Shown here piece after piece: positions 34,130 to 42,920 of a DNA stretch of 64,000 nt (within the stretch, counting starts at the first letter, position 1; each line of letters opens with the position of its first letter). Under the pieces are notes generated by a model. The model did not search any database and had not been told where the DNA came from. It saw only the letters and a program-made list of their open reading frames with translations. Both the position numbers and the translations under genes were made by a program. This DNA comes from JACZST01 sp964195155 (GTDB taxonomy: Bacteria > Actinomycetota > Acidimicrobiia > Spongiisociales > UBA5794), in contig CAXMOP010000015.1 of assembly GCA_964195155.1 (NCBI GenBank), forward strand, positions 11,170-75,169, in the 5' to 3' direction.

Positions 34130-34708
34130 TCACCCCCCGCGACAATGCAGGTCGGCCGCCTCGCCGCTGTCTGCAAGGGCGCTCTCCAAAGCGGCACACG
34201 CGGCGTCAACCCGGTGCCGGGTGTCGTTGAAGGTGGACCCACCGATCGTCTCGTCGATTTCCTGGAACGAGGAGGCATCGGCAAGAGACCCGACCATGGC
34301 GCCGATGCCGGCAATCGAGAGCTCGAGGGCCGTCACGAACTCCTCGTGTGCGCGCCGTAACGGGTCGGGGGGGTCGAGCGCCGCGACGTCATCGGCGTAC
34401 CGCTTCACCGCATCGGCGACGGAGGCAAACATCGCGGCGCTCCGTCGTGCCGTCTCGGCGAGCACGGCCGCCTCGAGCTGATCGGCTGCGATGGTTCTGA
34501 CCAGATCGTCGACGCTGCGCTCGAGATCGTAGAGATGAGAGACCCGGACGTTCTCTGCCTCAGAGACATAGGCAGCGGAACGCTCCGTCAATAGGTCGCG
34601 GTATTGGGTTGGAGTCAGGGTCGCCTGACCACAGCCGGAAAGAACCAGCAGGACCGCGATCGCGACCGCCTGGCGCATGGCCGAATGGCTCCGCTTCGAC
34701 CAGAACAT
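34130..34708 (-). CDS. Lipoprotein, unknown function (helical)
   Basis: This protein of about 192 residues has a signal peptide with lipobox LSGC (VAIAVLLVLSGCGQ). The mature part is mostly helical (ERSVDDLVRTIAADQLEAAV, then RRSAAMFASVADAVKRYADD), resembling periplasmic helical-bundle proteins, but no family is recognised. ATG 34708 is 2 nt after the stop of the upstream lipoprotein gene; ATG 34678 is an alternative. Confidence 0.62.
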   Translation of the reverse strand: MFWSKRSHSAMRQAVAIAVLLVLSGCGQATLTPTQYRDLLTERSAAYVSEAENVRVSHLYDLERSVDDLVRTIAADQLEAAVLAETARRSAAMFASVADAVKRYADDVAALDPPDPLRRAHEEFVTALELSIAGIGAMVGSLADASSFQEIDETIGGSTFNDTRHRVDAACAALESALADSGEAADLHCRGG

Positions 34709-34710
34709 GG

Positions 34711-35400
34711 TTAGGACTCGAGCAGGGTCGACAACGGCACGAACGAGTCGATGATCGCCTGACACACCGCATCAGGAATCGACGCCCTGCAGAACATCTC
34801 GTAGCGGAGACCACCTTCGGTCCATCCGAGGTTGACCCCGTCGGGCACGAGGATGGGAACGATGTCGCTGCGGCCCGCCCCGGCGTCTCCTGGAGCAGCG
34901 CCCACCCGAAGGACACCAAGCTGACCCTCGGTGACCGTGTATGGCTCGACCGACCACAGCCCGAACGCGACCGACGTATTGCCGTCAAGCTCGCTGGTGG
35001 CGCGGTCGAACACCAATTGACTGGTGATCCATTGGACGTCTTCGGGCACCAGTCCGGGAAAGCGAACGGTCGGCAGCGCGCCGGCGATCTCGTGGCGGCT
35101 TGCCTGGACGAACCGGCTTCCGATCTGACGCGCCCATACCGCCTGCACGATCCGGGTCGGTCCGATAATCGCGGCGTCGCCGAGATCGTCGTTGGACCAC
35201 AGGAGGTCGCTGGTTCCCACCAGCCCCTCATTCGCTACCTCGAACACCACCCTGGCCTCTGTGGTAGTCGTGGCAGGCACGCCCTCCTGCACCCACTCGC
35301 TCGACCGATCGCCAAGACCGTCGAGCGGTCCACTCTCCCCGCAAGCTGCGACAACGAGCAAGAGCACGGCGATGCCGCCCACCCTGCTCACAACGGTCAT
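34711..35400 (-). CDS. Lipoprotein, unknown function
   Basis: This protein of about 229 residues has a signal peptide ending in the lipobox-like VVAAC (IAVLLLVVAACGESG). The mature part has two cysteines near the C terminus (MFCRA and AVCQA) that could be bonded. I start at ATG 35400; an in-frame GTG at 35415 is possible. It appears to be the first gene of the lipoprotein/RDD cluster. Confidence 0.6.
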   Translation of the reverse strand: MTVVSRVGGIAVLLLVVAACGESGPLDGLGDRSSEWVQEGVPATTTTEARVVFEVANEGLVGTSDLLWSNDDLGDAAIIGPTRIVQAVWARQIGSRFVQASRHEIAGALPTVRFPGLVPEDVQWITSQLVFDRATSELDGNTSVAFGLWSVEPYTVTEGQLGVLRVGAAPGDAGAGRSDIVPILVPDGVNLGWTEGGLRYEMFCRASIPDAVCQAIIDSFVPLSTLLES

Positions 35401-35494
35401 TGCGTTCCCGGTCACGGTGGGAGTTTGCCACTGAGCGGCCGATACTGAAGGACTCGCAAGACGCTACGTCGCAGGTGAACACAGAAACTCCTGC

Positions 35495-35524
35495 TCGCGA
35501 CTCGCGACTCGCGACTCGCGACTC
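35495..35524. repeat. (GCGACTC)4 7-bp tandem array
   Basis: Four units of GCGACTC lie directly upstream of the -10 of the lipoate-ligase-like gene. It is the longest intergenic array of this unit in the window. Confidence 0.85.
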
Positions 35525-35526
35525 GG

Positions 35527-35532
35527 TAGTCT
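35527..35532 (+). promoter_or_regulatory. -10 element TAGTCT upstream of the LplA-like gene
   Basis: TAGTCT is 6 nt before ATG 35539 and begins 3 bp after the 7-bp repeat array. Confidence 0.5.
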
Positions 35533-35538
35533 GTCGGC

Positions 35539-36291
35539 ATGCCCGAGCGGACCATACGCGTTGTCCGCGATGGGTTCCCGCATCAGATGGCGCTCGACAC
35601 CGCGGTATCTCGCGTACTGCTGTCGGAGGCCTCACTTCCTGGAGCAGGCGAAACGCTTCGCCTCTCCATTCCGGGCCGGGCGGTGGCATTCGGAAAGCAC
35701 GACACGTTGTCGCCCGGATTCGCCAAGGCCGTGGTGGCGGCACGAAATGCCGGATTCGAACCGTTCCTGCGCCTCGCAGGCGGTCGCGCCGCCGCCTTCC
35801 ACGAGGGGACGGTGGCGATCGCGTGGACGATCCCAGCTGAGCGCCCGATCGATGGGATCCGCGAGCGTTTCGCCGCCGCCTCCGACCTGGTCGTAGATAC
35901 GCTCGCCGCGCTTGGAGTCGCCGCCGCTGTCGGAGCGGTCCCTGGTGAGTATTGCCCGGGCGAGTACAGCGTCCATACCGGACCGGCCAAGGTGGCGGGA
36001 GTCGGCCAGCGCCTCACCAAGTCGGCGGCGATGATCGGCGGCGTCGTCGTCGTCGAGGGTGGGGATCTGGTCCGCGACGCCCTGGTGCCGGTGTACGACG
36101 CGCTCGGGCTCGAGTGGATCCCCAGCACAGCGGGAGCGTTGTCCGATACCGTCCCCGGCATCCAGCCCCACGAGGTAGTGCAAGCGATGATCGATCAGCT
36201 TGGTAATCGGGGGGCGGTTGAGACGGCTTCCTTGTCCGGCGAGGTCATCAAGACCGCCCAGGTGATGAGGACCGAGTTCGACGCGCGATAG
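35539..36291 (+). CDS. Lipoate/biotin-protein ligase family protein (LplA-like)
   Basis: This 250-residue BPL_LplA_LipB-fold protein has RLAGGRAAAFHEGTVAIAW, the lipoyl-ligase RRxGGGxxxH-type motif with altered spacing, and PAKVAGVGQRLTKSAAMIGG, which carries the catalytic lysine (KVAGVGQR). Such proteins attach lipoate or octanoate to carrier domains. No lipoyl carrier or LipA gene is nearby, so the exact donor and acceptor are open. Confidence 0.82.
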   Translation: MPERTIRVVRDGFPHQMALDTAVSRVLLSEASLPGAGETLRLSIPGRAVAFGKHDTLSPGFAKAVVAARNAGFEPFLRLAGGRAAAFHEGTVAIAWTIPAERPIDGIRERFAAASDLVVDTLAALGVAAAVGAVPGEYCPGEYSVHTGPAKVAGVGQRLTKSAAMIGGVVVVEGGDLVRDALVPVYDALGLEWIPSTAGALSDTVPGIQPHEVVQAMIDQLGNRGAVETASLSGEVIKTAQVMRTEFDAR

Positions 36292-36329
36292 CGCTTGCCC
36301 ATCGCTGCTCAACCGCCGAGACTCCCGGC

Positions 36330-36761
36330 ATGCGGATCAGCGTCATCAACGGACCAAACCTCAACCTGCTCGGCACCCGCCAGCCGGAGATCTACGGCGA
36401 TTGGAGTCTCGACCGGCTCGACAAGGCCTGCCGGGATTGGGCGGCCGAGGTCGGCGCCACCGTCGACACCTACCAGTCCAATCACGAGGGCGACCTGATC
36501 GACCGGCTCCACGAGGCTCGGCGGAGCGCCGAAGGCGTCGTCATCAATCCCGGGGCACTCACCCACTACTCGTACGCCATTCGCGACGCCATCGTTGCGA
36601 TCGAGCTTCCCACCGTGGAAGTCCACCTTTCCAACATCAAGGAACGAGAAGCGTGGCGCCGTGACTCGGTCGTCGAAGCAGTGTGCGTGGCGACCTTCGC
36701 CGGTCGCGGGGTCGACGGATACCGGGACGCCATCTTGCACCTCGCCGCCGCCGCCGAATAG
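36330..36761 (+). CDS. aroQ: Type II 3-dehydroquinate dehydratase
   Basis: This 143-residue enzyme catalyses the third step of the shikimate pathway. ISVINGPNLNLLGTRQPEIYG carries the active-site asparagine and tyrosine, QSNHEGDLID the glutamate and histidine region, INPGALTHYSYAIRDAI the stabilising loop, and EVHLSNIKERE the second histidine. It is full length. Its TAG stop is the left end of the repeat element at 36758. Confidence 0.95.
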   Translation: MRISVINGPNLNLLGTRQPEIYGDWSLDRLDKACRDWAAEVGATVDTYQSNHEGDLIDRLHEARRSAEGVVINPGALTHYSYAIRDAIVAIELPTVEVHLSNIKEREAWRRDSVVEAVCVATFAGRGVDGYRDAILHLAAAAE

Positions 36762-36873
36762 AACGGTGTTGAACAATGACGCTGCCCTGAGCCGCCGCTC
36801 GCTTGAGTGTTGCGGTGACTCGGTTTCTCCAGTCAGCGCCGGCACGCTGGAGGATTGCTCAACACCCTTCTAG
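36758..36873. repeat. CTAG-type inverted-repeat element, copy 6 (complete)
   Basis: This 116-bp copy lies between the convergent aroQ and aminotransferase genes. The left end is ATAGAACGGTGTTGAACAAT and the right end ATTGCTCAACACCCTTCTAG. The aroQ TAG stop lies in its left end; on the other side the aminotransferase has its own TGA, 6 bp before the right-end TAG, which is in frame as a second stop. Confidence 0.85.
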
Positions 36874-36878
36874 TGGAC

Positions 36879-38087
36879 TCAGCCAACGAGCTCTTGCAGT
36901 CGGGAGAGTCCCTCCACGAGCTCGTCGTCTGCGAGGGCGAATGAGAACCGGGCGTATCCCGGGGCGCCGAACGCCTCGCCGGGTACCACGGCGATCTTGA
37001 TTTCGTCCAGCAGCAAGCCAGCAAGGTCCATCGTCGTTGCAGCCGAGCGGCCGGCAACGTCGACACCGAGAAGGCCGGAGAGGTTTGGAAAGGTGTAGAA
37101 GGCACCGTCCGGCATCTCACATTTGATGCCCGGTACGGCGTTCAGCATTTCGACCATAGTTTGGCGACGCCGGTCAAACGCCTCACGCATGGCGTTCGGG
37201 GCATCATCGGGCCCGGTCAACGCCGCAAGCGCGGCGGCCTGGGCCACGTTGGACACGTTCGAGGACAGATGGCTCTGAACCCGCGTCGCTGCTTCGGCGA
37301 CCGACGTTGGCCCAATCAGCCACCCGACGCGCCATCCCGTCATCGCATAGGTCTTGGACACACCGCTGATGACCACCGAGCGCGCCCCGAGCTCGGGGAC
37401 GACCGCAGGCAACGAGTGAAAGGTGGCGTCGCCGTAGATGAGCCGGTAATAGATCTCATCGGTCACCACCCAGATGCCCGCATCTGCGGCCCATCGGCCG
37501 ATCGCTTCCATCCGATCTCTCGGATAAACCGCTCCGGTGGGGTTGGAAGGCGATACGAACAGCAACGCACGGGTCCGCTCGTTCGTCGCCGCCTCCAACT
37601 GATCGACGGTCACCTCGAAGCCCGACTCGTCGCTCGTGTCCACATACACCGGGACCCCGCTCGCCAACTCGATCGAGGCTGGGTACGTCACCCAGTACGG
37701 GGCGGGGATCAGGACCTCGTCACCGGGGTCGAGCAACAGTTGGAAGGCCGTGAACACGGCCTGTTTCGCCCCGTTGGTCACGACCACCTGGGAGGCGTCG
37801 ACATCCAGGCCGTAGTCGCGATGGGAAGCCGCGATCGCTTCCCTGAGATCGGGAAACCCCGGCGTTGCCGAGTAGTGATGCATCGCCGGATCCCTCGCGG
37901 CGGCAATGGCCGCATCGACGATATAGCCGGGGGTGGAAAAATCGGGCTCGCCCGCCCCGAAGCTGATGACCGGCTCCCCGGCGGCGCGAAGCCTTTTTGC
38001 CTCGGCGGCGATTGCCAGGGTCGCGGACGGTTCGATGCCGGCGGCGCGCTGCGAGATCGGAGGATGCCCCGGCGGCATCGAAGTCAT
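36879..38087 (-). CDS. Class I/II pyridoxal-phosphate aminotransferase (aspartate aminotransferase type)
   Basis: This 402-residue fold-type I aminotransferase has ISFGAGEPDFSTP at the start, SPSNPTGAVY in the middle, the PLP lysine in SGVSKTYAMTGWRVGW, and a substrate-carboxylate arginine region near the C terminus (GYARFSFA). It best fits the Ibeta aspartate/prephenate aminotransferase group. Several ATG codons lie close together at the start; the first, 38087, is given. Confidence 0.9.
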   Translation of the reverse strand: MTSMPPGHPPISQRAAGIEPSATLAIAAEAKRLRAAGEPVISFGAGEPDFSTPGYIVDAAIAAARDPAMHHYSATPGFPDLREAIAASHRDYGLDVDASQVVVTNGAKQAVFTAFQLLLDPGDEVLIPAPYWVTYPASIELASGVPVYVDTSDESGFEVTVDQLEAATNERTRALLFVSPSNPTGAVYPRDRMEAIGRWAADAGIWVVTDEIYYRLIYGDATFHSLPAVVPELGARSVVISGVSKTYAMTGWRVGWLIGPTSVAEAATRVQSHLSSNVSNVAQAAALAALTGPDDAPNAMREAFDRRRQTMVEMLNAVPGIKCEMPDGAFYTFPNLSGLLGVDVAGRSAATTMDLAGLLLDEIKIAVVPGEAFGAPGYARFSFALADDELVEGLSRLQELVG

Positions 38088-38167
38088 GGGCGGGCAGCGC
38101 TTCGGCGCGATCCTGGCTGTCGTGGTATCACTATTCTCCCACTCTCCCGGCCCAGCACGATAGGCAC

Positions 38168-39289
38168 ATGAGCGATATCGACTCGACCTCCCTACCCGAT
38201 CACCTCCTCCCGAGCGACGGGCGGTTTGGCTCCGGGCCCGCGTTGATCCGCGGCGATGCCGTAGCGAGGCTCGCCGACGTGGCCGATCACTACCTCGGGA
38301 CCAGCCACCGGCGAGAAGGGGTCAAACGCGTGGTTCGCGACATCAGGATGGGAGTCGCATCCCTCTACGGGCTCCCGGACGGCCACGAGGTCGCGCTCGG
38401 CGTCGGCGGCGCCACCATGTTCTGGGAAGTCGCCGCCCATTCGCTCATCGAGCACAAGAGCCAGCACCTGTCCATCGGCGAGTTCTCCGCGAAGTTCGCC
38501 GCCGTGGTCGCCGGTATGAGTCACCTCGAGAAGCCGACGATCATTACCGCTCCCGCCGGCTCCGCCGCCGCTCCGATGTCGGACCCCGAGATCGACGCCT
38601 TTGCCCTGATCCACAACGAGACCTCGACCGGAGTGATAGCACCGCTGTCTCGCCCGCAGCCCGGTGCACTCGTTCTAGTAGACGGAACCTCGGCAGCGGG
38701 CGCGGTGCCGGTCGAGCCCGCCGTCTTCGACGTGTACTACTTCTCGCCGCAGAAGGCGTTCGGCTCGGAGGGCGGTCTCTGGCTGGCACTTTGCTCACCG
38801 GATGCGGCGAGCCGGGCCGAGCGGCTCGCCACCGAGCGCACCATCTCGCCGATGTCTTCGCTCCAGGTTGCCCTGGAAAACTCCAGACAGGACCAGACCT
38901 ACAACACGCCGGCGCTCGCCACCCTCTTTCTGCTCGCCGACCAGATCTCCTGGATCGACGCCAACGGCGGGCTGGCGTGGGCGGAGGCGCGCAGTCGCGC
39001 CTCGGCTTCGATCGTCTACCAATGGGCGGAGAGCTCCCCGTACGCGACACCGTTCGTGACGGAGCCCGATCTCCGCAGCCCGACCGTGGTGACGGTGGAC
39101 CTCGATGAGGCGGTCTCTGCGGAGGCGGTCGCCGCGGTGCTGCGCGCCAATGGGATCGTTGACGTGCTCGGGTATCGAAAGATCGGACACAACCAGCTCC
39201 GGATCGCCACCTTTCCCGGCATCGAGCCTTCCGACGTCGAGCGCCTGGTGGCGGCAATCGAATTCGTCGTGGCGCGGGAGTCGAGCTAG
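38168..39289 (+). CDS. serC: Phosphoserine aminotransferase
   Basis: This 373-residue protein is of the actinobacterial SerC subtype: LPSDGRFGSGPALIR at the start, TSHRREGVKRVVRDI, and the PLP lysine in FSPQKAFGSEGGLW. It converts 3-phosphohydroxypyruvate to phosphoserine in serine synthesis. It is divergent from the aminotransferase gene and 2 bp from the amidase gene downstream. Confidence 0.92.
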   Translation: MSDIDSTSLPDHLLPSDGRFGSGPALIRGDAVARLADVADHYLGTSHRREGVKRVVRDIRMGVASLYGLPDGHEVALGVGGATMFWEVAAHSLIEHKSQHLSIGEFSAKFAAVVAGMSHLEKPTIITAPAGSAAAPMSDPEIDAFALIHNETSTGVIAPLSRPQPGALVLVDGTSAAGAVPVEPAVFDVYYFSPQKAFGSEGGLWLALCSPDAASRAERLATERTISPMSSLQVALENSRQDQTYNTPALATLFLLADQISWIDANGGLAWAEARSRASASIVYQWAESSPYATPFVTEPDLRSPTVVTVDLDEAVSAEAVAAVLRANGIVDVLGYRKIGHNQLRIATFPGIEPSDVERLVAAIEFVVARESS

Positions 39290-39291
39290 CC

Positions 39292-40806
39292 GTGGAAACC
39301 CGGCCTTTTCCCGAGTATGACGACCATGATGCAGTCGGGCTCGCCGCGCTGGTCGCGGAGGGCGCGGTTCATCCCAGCGAGCTCGTCGAGGCCGCGGTTC
39401 AGCGGATCGAAGCTGCCAACCCGGCGGTGAACGCCGTTGTTCGCGGTCGCTTCGACGCCGCCCGACAAGACGCCGCGGGCGCAACGCAGACGGGGCCCTT
39501 TGCCGGGGTGCCGACCTTGATCAAGGATCTCGTCGCCGAGGAAGGTGAGGCGGTCAGCTATGGGTGCGTCTTTTTTCGTGATTTCGTAGCCGAGGTGACC
39601 GGCGAGTTTCGTCGCAGGATCGACGAGGCCGGGTTCATCGACCTGGGCAGGACGAACACTCCTGAGTTCGGGTTACTTCCGACCACCGAGCCTTCGCTGC
39701 ATGGTCCCACGAGAAACCCGTGGGACCTCAGCAGGTCGGCAGGTGGCTCCAGCGGCGGCGCCGCGGCTGCGGTGGCCGCAGGGATGGTTCCGCTTGCGCA
39801 GGGAAGCGACGGCGGCGGATCGATACGAATCCCGGCATCGGCGTGCGGATTGTTCGGTTTGAAGGCATCGAGGGGCCGTCTTCCCCGGCATCCGCCCTTT
39901 CCGAGCGACTCGTTCTCGGTTGACGGATCGTTGACACGGACGGTGCGCGATACCGCTGCGTTCCTCGACGCCGTCCACGGTGCGACTCCGGGCGAGCAGT
40001 ACCGGGCGCCGGCCCCGTCCCGGCCCTTCGCCGATGCCGTCGGATCCGAGCCCGGGCCGCTCCGCGTCGCCTACTCGGTGCGGGACTTTCGGGGCAGGCG
40101 GGTCCATCCCGACTGCGAGGCCGCGGTCATGGAGACGGTGGAAATCCTGGCCGGTCTCGGTCACGACGTCACCGAAGCTGCGCCGGCGATCGACGGCGCC
40201 GCGGCAAGCGACGCATTTCTCTTGTTCTGGGAGGCGATGACAGCACACGCCATCTCCCTGGTACTCGACGGGCGGGAGGCACTCGATCGGCGCGTTCGTG
40301 GGATCCGCCGGCTCGCCGGTGACTATCGCACGATGAAGCTGATCAGCCGCGTCGTCGAGCGCGAAGCCGCGGCGCCGGCATTTGAGCCGTTCACGCTCGA
40401 GCTGGTGAGCCGCTCGGGGCGGCGAGCACCCAGAGACCTGTTGAGCGCGGAGATCACGCTGCAAACGATCGCCCATCAGACCGGTCGCTTTTTGGACGGC
40501 TACGACGTCTTCCTCACTCCGGTCCTCGGTTCCCCTCCCCTGGAGATCGGCGCCATCGACCAGACACTGCCCTGGCCCGAGCTGGTCGAGCTGCTGACCA
40601 GCTACGTTGCCTTCACCCCCCTCGCCAACTTCGCCGGCCTGCCCGCAATGTCGGTTCCCCTGTACTGGACCAATGGTGGCCTGCCGGTCGGCTCGCACTT
40701 CCTCGGACGATTCGGAGCGGAGGACACGCTGCTGAGCCTCGCCGGTCAGCTCGAGGCAGCGAAACCCTGGGTGGACAAGAAGCCCCCCGTCTTGGCGGAG
40801 GTATAG
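39292..40806 (+). CDS. Amidase (amidase signature family)
   Basis: This 504-residue amidase-signature enzyme has the catalytic Lys-Ser-Ser triad: TLIKDLVAEE (lysine), the glycine/serine-rich SAGGSSGGAAAAVAAG, and GSDGGGSIRIPASACGLFG (nucleophile serine). The family includes GatA, but the lack of gatB/gatC and the sequence details favour a stand-alone amidase. GTG 39292 starts 2 bp after serC, and the next gene starts at once after its stop, which suggests an operon. Confidence 0.88.
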   Translation: METRPFPEYDDHDAVGLAALVAEGAVHPSELVEAAVQRIEAANPAVNAVVRGRFDAARQDAAGATQTGPFAGVPTLIKDLVAEEGEAVSYGCVFFRDFVAEVTGEFRRRIDEAGFIDLGRTNTPEFGLLPTTEPSLHGPTRNPWDLSRSAGGSSGGAAAAVAAGMVPLAQGSDGGGSIRIPASACGLFGLKASRGRLPRHPPFPSDSFSVDGSLTRTVRDTAAFLDAVHGATPGEQYRAPAPSRPFADAVGSEPGPLRVAYSVRDFRGRRVHPDCEAAVMETVEILAGLGHDVTEAAPAIDGAAASDAFLLFWEAMTAHAISLVLDGREALDRRVRGIRRLAGDYRTMKLISRVVEREAAAPAFEPFTLELVSRSGRRAPRDLLSAEITLQTIAHQTGRFLDGYDVFLTPVLGSPPLEIGAIDQTLPWPELVELLTSYVAFTPLANFAGLPAMSVPLYWTNGGLPVGSHFLGRFGAEDTLLSLAGQLEAAKPWVDKKPPVLAEV

Positions 40807-41283
40807 GTGCACGAGCTCCCCGAGGCCACCGAGCGGGTGGTGCGCGCCGCAGAGGGTCTCGGCCTGACCATTCAGCCAATCGTGTTTCCCGAGGGAACCA
40901 AGACCTCGGCAGAAGCAGCCGCCGCGGTCGGGGCCGACCTGGCCCAGATCGCCAAGTCGCTGGTGTTCATCGTCGATACCGATCCGGTGCTGGTCTTGAT
41001 GTCGGGAGATCACCGGGTGGACACGGAGCGGCTGGCGGCCACCCTGGATGCAGACGATGCCCGTCGCGCAACCCTCGAGGAGTGCCGGGATGCCACCGGC
41101 TATGCCGCCGGCGGCACACCCGCCTTTGGCCACCCCCGCTCGATGGTCGTCGTGGCCGACCGTTCACTCATGCGCAATGAGGATGTCTGGTCGGCCGCCG
41201 GCACCCCGACAACGGTTTACCCGATCAAGCTCAGCGATCTCGTGCGGGCTGCTGGTGCACGATGGGTCGATGTTGCGGAATGA
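40807..41283 (+). CDS. YbaK/ProX-type aminoacyl-tRNA deacylase
   Basis: This 158-residue protein has the YbaK fold: AAVGADLAQIAKSLVFIVD with the conserved lysine, VLMSGDHRVD, and the loop GYAAGGTPAFGHP typical of the family. Such enzymes hydrolyse mischarged tRNAs such as Cys- or Ala-tRNAPro. GTG 40807 immediately follows the amidase stop. Confidence 0.9.
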   Translation: MHELPEATERVVRAAEGLGLTIQPIVFPEGTKTSAEAAAAVGADLAQIAKSLVFIVDTDPVLVLMSGDHRVDTERLAATLDADDARRATLEECRDATGYAAGGTPAFGHPRSMVVVADRSLMRNEDVWSAAGTPTTVYPIKLSDLVRAAGARWVDVAE

Positions 41284-41286
41284 GAT

Positions 41287-41304
41287 GCGAGTCGCGAGTC
41301 GCGA
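41287..41304. repeat. (GCGAGTC)n 7-bp array
   Basis: Two and a half units of the same 7-mer as at 3187, in the 87-bp gap between the YbaK and SixA genes. Confidence 0.75.
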
Positions 41305-41358
41305 GACAAGGGTTTCGCTCTGTTCGTCCTCCCGACTCGAGAACCGGCGATTGACCGG

Positions 41359-41364
41359 TAGTGT
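41359..41364 (+). promoter_or_regulatory. -10 element TAGTGT upstream of sixA
   Basis: TAGTGT is 6 nt before GTG 41371, which supports GTG as the start. Confidence 0.5.
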
Positions 41365-41370
41365 CGCCCC

Positions 41371-41871
41371 GTGCGCCGGCTGATTCTCTTTCGCCACGGT
41401 AAGTCCGACTGGGACGCCGAATACGCCGAGGACCATGGGCGCCCGCTGAACGAGCGCGGCGAGCGAGCGGCAGCGACCATGGGGGCGTTGCTTCGCGAGA
41501 TGGGTGAGGCACCCGACCGCATCGTCTCCTCGACCGCAGTCCGGGCCGAGTCGACCGTAGAGATTGCCCGGCTGTCGGGCGGATGGTCTGCACCGCTCGA
41601 GCTGAGCGGCGACCTGTACGGGACATCACCCGCCGGCGCCCTCTCCGTTGCTGCGCGATACGGAAGAGACGCCGACCGCCTGATGCTCGTCGGCCACGAA
41701 CCGACCTGGTCGATGCTGGTCACCCACTTGACCGGCGGGCGTGTCGACATGCGCACCGGCTCGATGGTCGGCATCGATCTCGCATTGGGCGACTGGGCAG
41801 AAGCCGTCGATGCGGGGGGAACCGTCGCCTATGCCGTGCATCCCAAGCTATTCGCGGATTGGGCGCCATGA
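41371..41871 (+). CDS. sixA: SixA-type histidine phosphatase
   Basis: This 166-residue phosphohistidine phosphatase has the catalytic RHGKSDW at residues 8-14, the second arginine in VSSTAVRAEST, and the histidine in LMLVGHEPTWS. The family dephosphorylates histidine in phosphorelay or PTS proteins. It overlaps the threonine aldolase start (ATGA), an arrangement that suggests co-expression more than shared function. Confidence 0.88.
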   Translation: MRRLILFRHGKSDWDAEYAEDHGRPLNERGERAAATMGALLREMGEAPDRIVSSTAVRAESTVEIARLSGGWSAPLELSGDLYGTSPAGALSVAARYGRDADRLMLVGHEPTWSMLVTHLTGGRVDMRTGSMVGIDLALGDWAEAVDAGGTVAYAVHPKLFADWAP

Positions 41872-42902
41872 TCGACCTGCGATCCGACACGGTCACCAAG
41901 CCAAACGAGGCGATGCGAGCGGCAATGGCGAGCGCTGCGGTCGGAGACGATGTCTTCGGCGACGATCCGACCGTGAATGCCCTCGAGCGCACCGTCGCCG
42001 AACTACTGGGCAAACAAGACGCGGTATATGTGCCTTCGGGAACGATGGCGAACCAGGTTGCGCTTCGCTCCCAGACGACACCCGGCGATCGGGTGGTCAT
42101 GGAGGCGCTCGCACACATCCGCCACCACGAGAGCGGTGCCGCGGCGGCGCTGTCCGGCGTGACCATTGCGCCCATCCCCGGCCGGCACGGGGTGTTCAGT
42201 GCCGAGCAACTGATCGCAGCCGCTCCCCCAGCGCCGAAGGACTTGCCGATCAGCCTCTATGACCCGGTGACTCTGGTCACGGTGGAGAACACCCACAACG
42301 AGGCCGGGGGAACCATCTGGCCGCTTCCGACGACGCAGGCCGTTGTTGGTGCGGCCAAGGACCTCGGCATCGCTGCCCACCTCGACGGCGCCCGTTTGTG
42401 GAACGCCACAGCAGCTACCGGGATCCCCGAAGCCGACTACGCCGACGGATTCGACACGGTCGGCGTCTGTTTCTCGAAGGGTCTGGGTGCACCCGTTGGG
42501 TCGGCCGTCGCCGGTTCGGGGAACGTCATCGACCGTGCCCGTCGCTACAAGAAGATGTACGGCGGTGGTTTTCGCCAGGCGGGCATCATCGCCGCGGGTG
42601 CGCTGTACGCGCTCGAGCATCACCGGGAGCGCCTCGTCGAGGACCACGACAACGCCCGCCGCTTCGCCGAATCCCTCGCCGATCATCCCGGGACTGAAGT
42701 CGACCTGGCCTCTGTGCAGACCAACATCGTGTTCTTTGCGGTGAGCCATCCGTCCGACGTCGTCGATCGCTGCGCCGTGGACGGTGTTGCCATGCTGACG
42801 GCGGACCCGAAACGAATCAGAGCGGTGTTCCACCTCGACGTGTCGCACGATGACACCAGCCGCGCCATCGATGTGGTGACGCGCATAACGGCCTCGTCGT
42901 AG
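41868..42902 (+). CDS. ltaE: Low-specificity threonine aldolase
   Basis: This 344-residue PLP enzyme cleaves threonine to glycine and acetaldehyde. It begins MIDLRSDTVTKPNEAMR, has PSGTMANQVAL, HLDGARLWNA, and the PLP lysine in VCFSKGLGAPVGS, all typical of the LtaE/GLY1 family. ATG 41868 overlaps the sixA stop. Full length. Confidence 0.93.
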   Translation: MIDLRSDTVTKPNEAMRAAMASAAVGDDVFGDDPTVNALERTVAELLGKQDAVYVPSGTMANQVALRSQTTPGDRVVMEALAHIRHHESGAAAALSGVTIAPIPGRHGVFSAEQLIAAAPPAPKDLPISLYDPVTLVTVENTHNEAGGTIWPLPTTQAVVGAAKDLGIAAHLDGARLWNATAATGIPEADYADGFDTVGVCFSKGLGAPVGSAVAGSGNVIDRARRYKKMYGGGFRQAGIIAAGALYALEHHRERLVEDHDNARRFAESLADHPGTEVDLASVQTNIVFFAVSHPSDVVDRCAVDGVAMLTADPKRIRAVFHLDVSHDDTSRAIDVVTRITASS

Positions 42903-42920
42903 GGCCGGCGCTAGCCGATC

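Noticed and set aside
39292..40806. GatA subunit of the tRNA amidotransferase
   Set aside because: The amidase signature is present, but gatB and gatC are not adjacent and the neighbours are serC and ybaK; a stand-alone amidase is the safer call.
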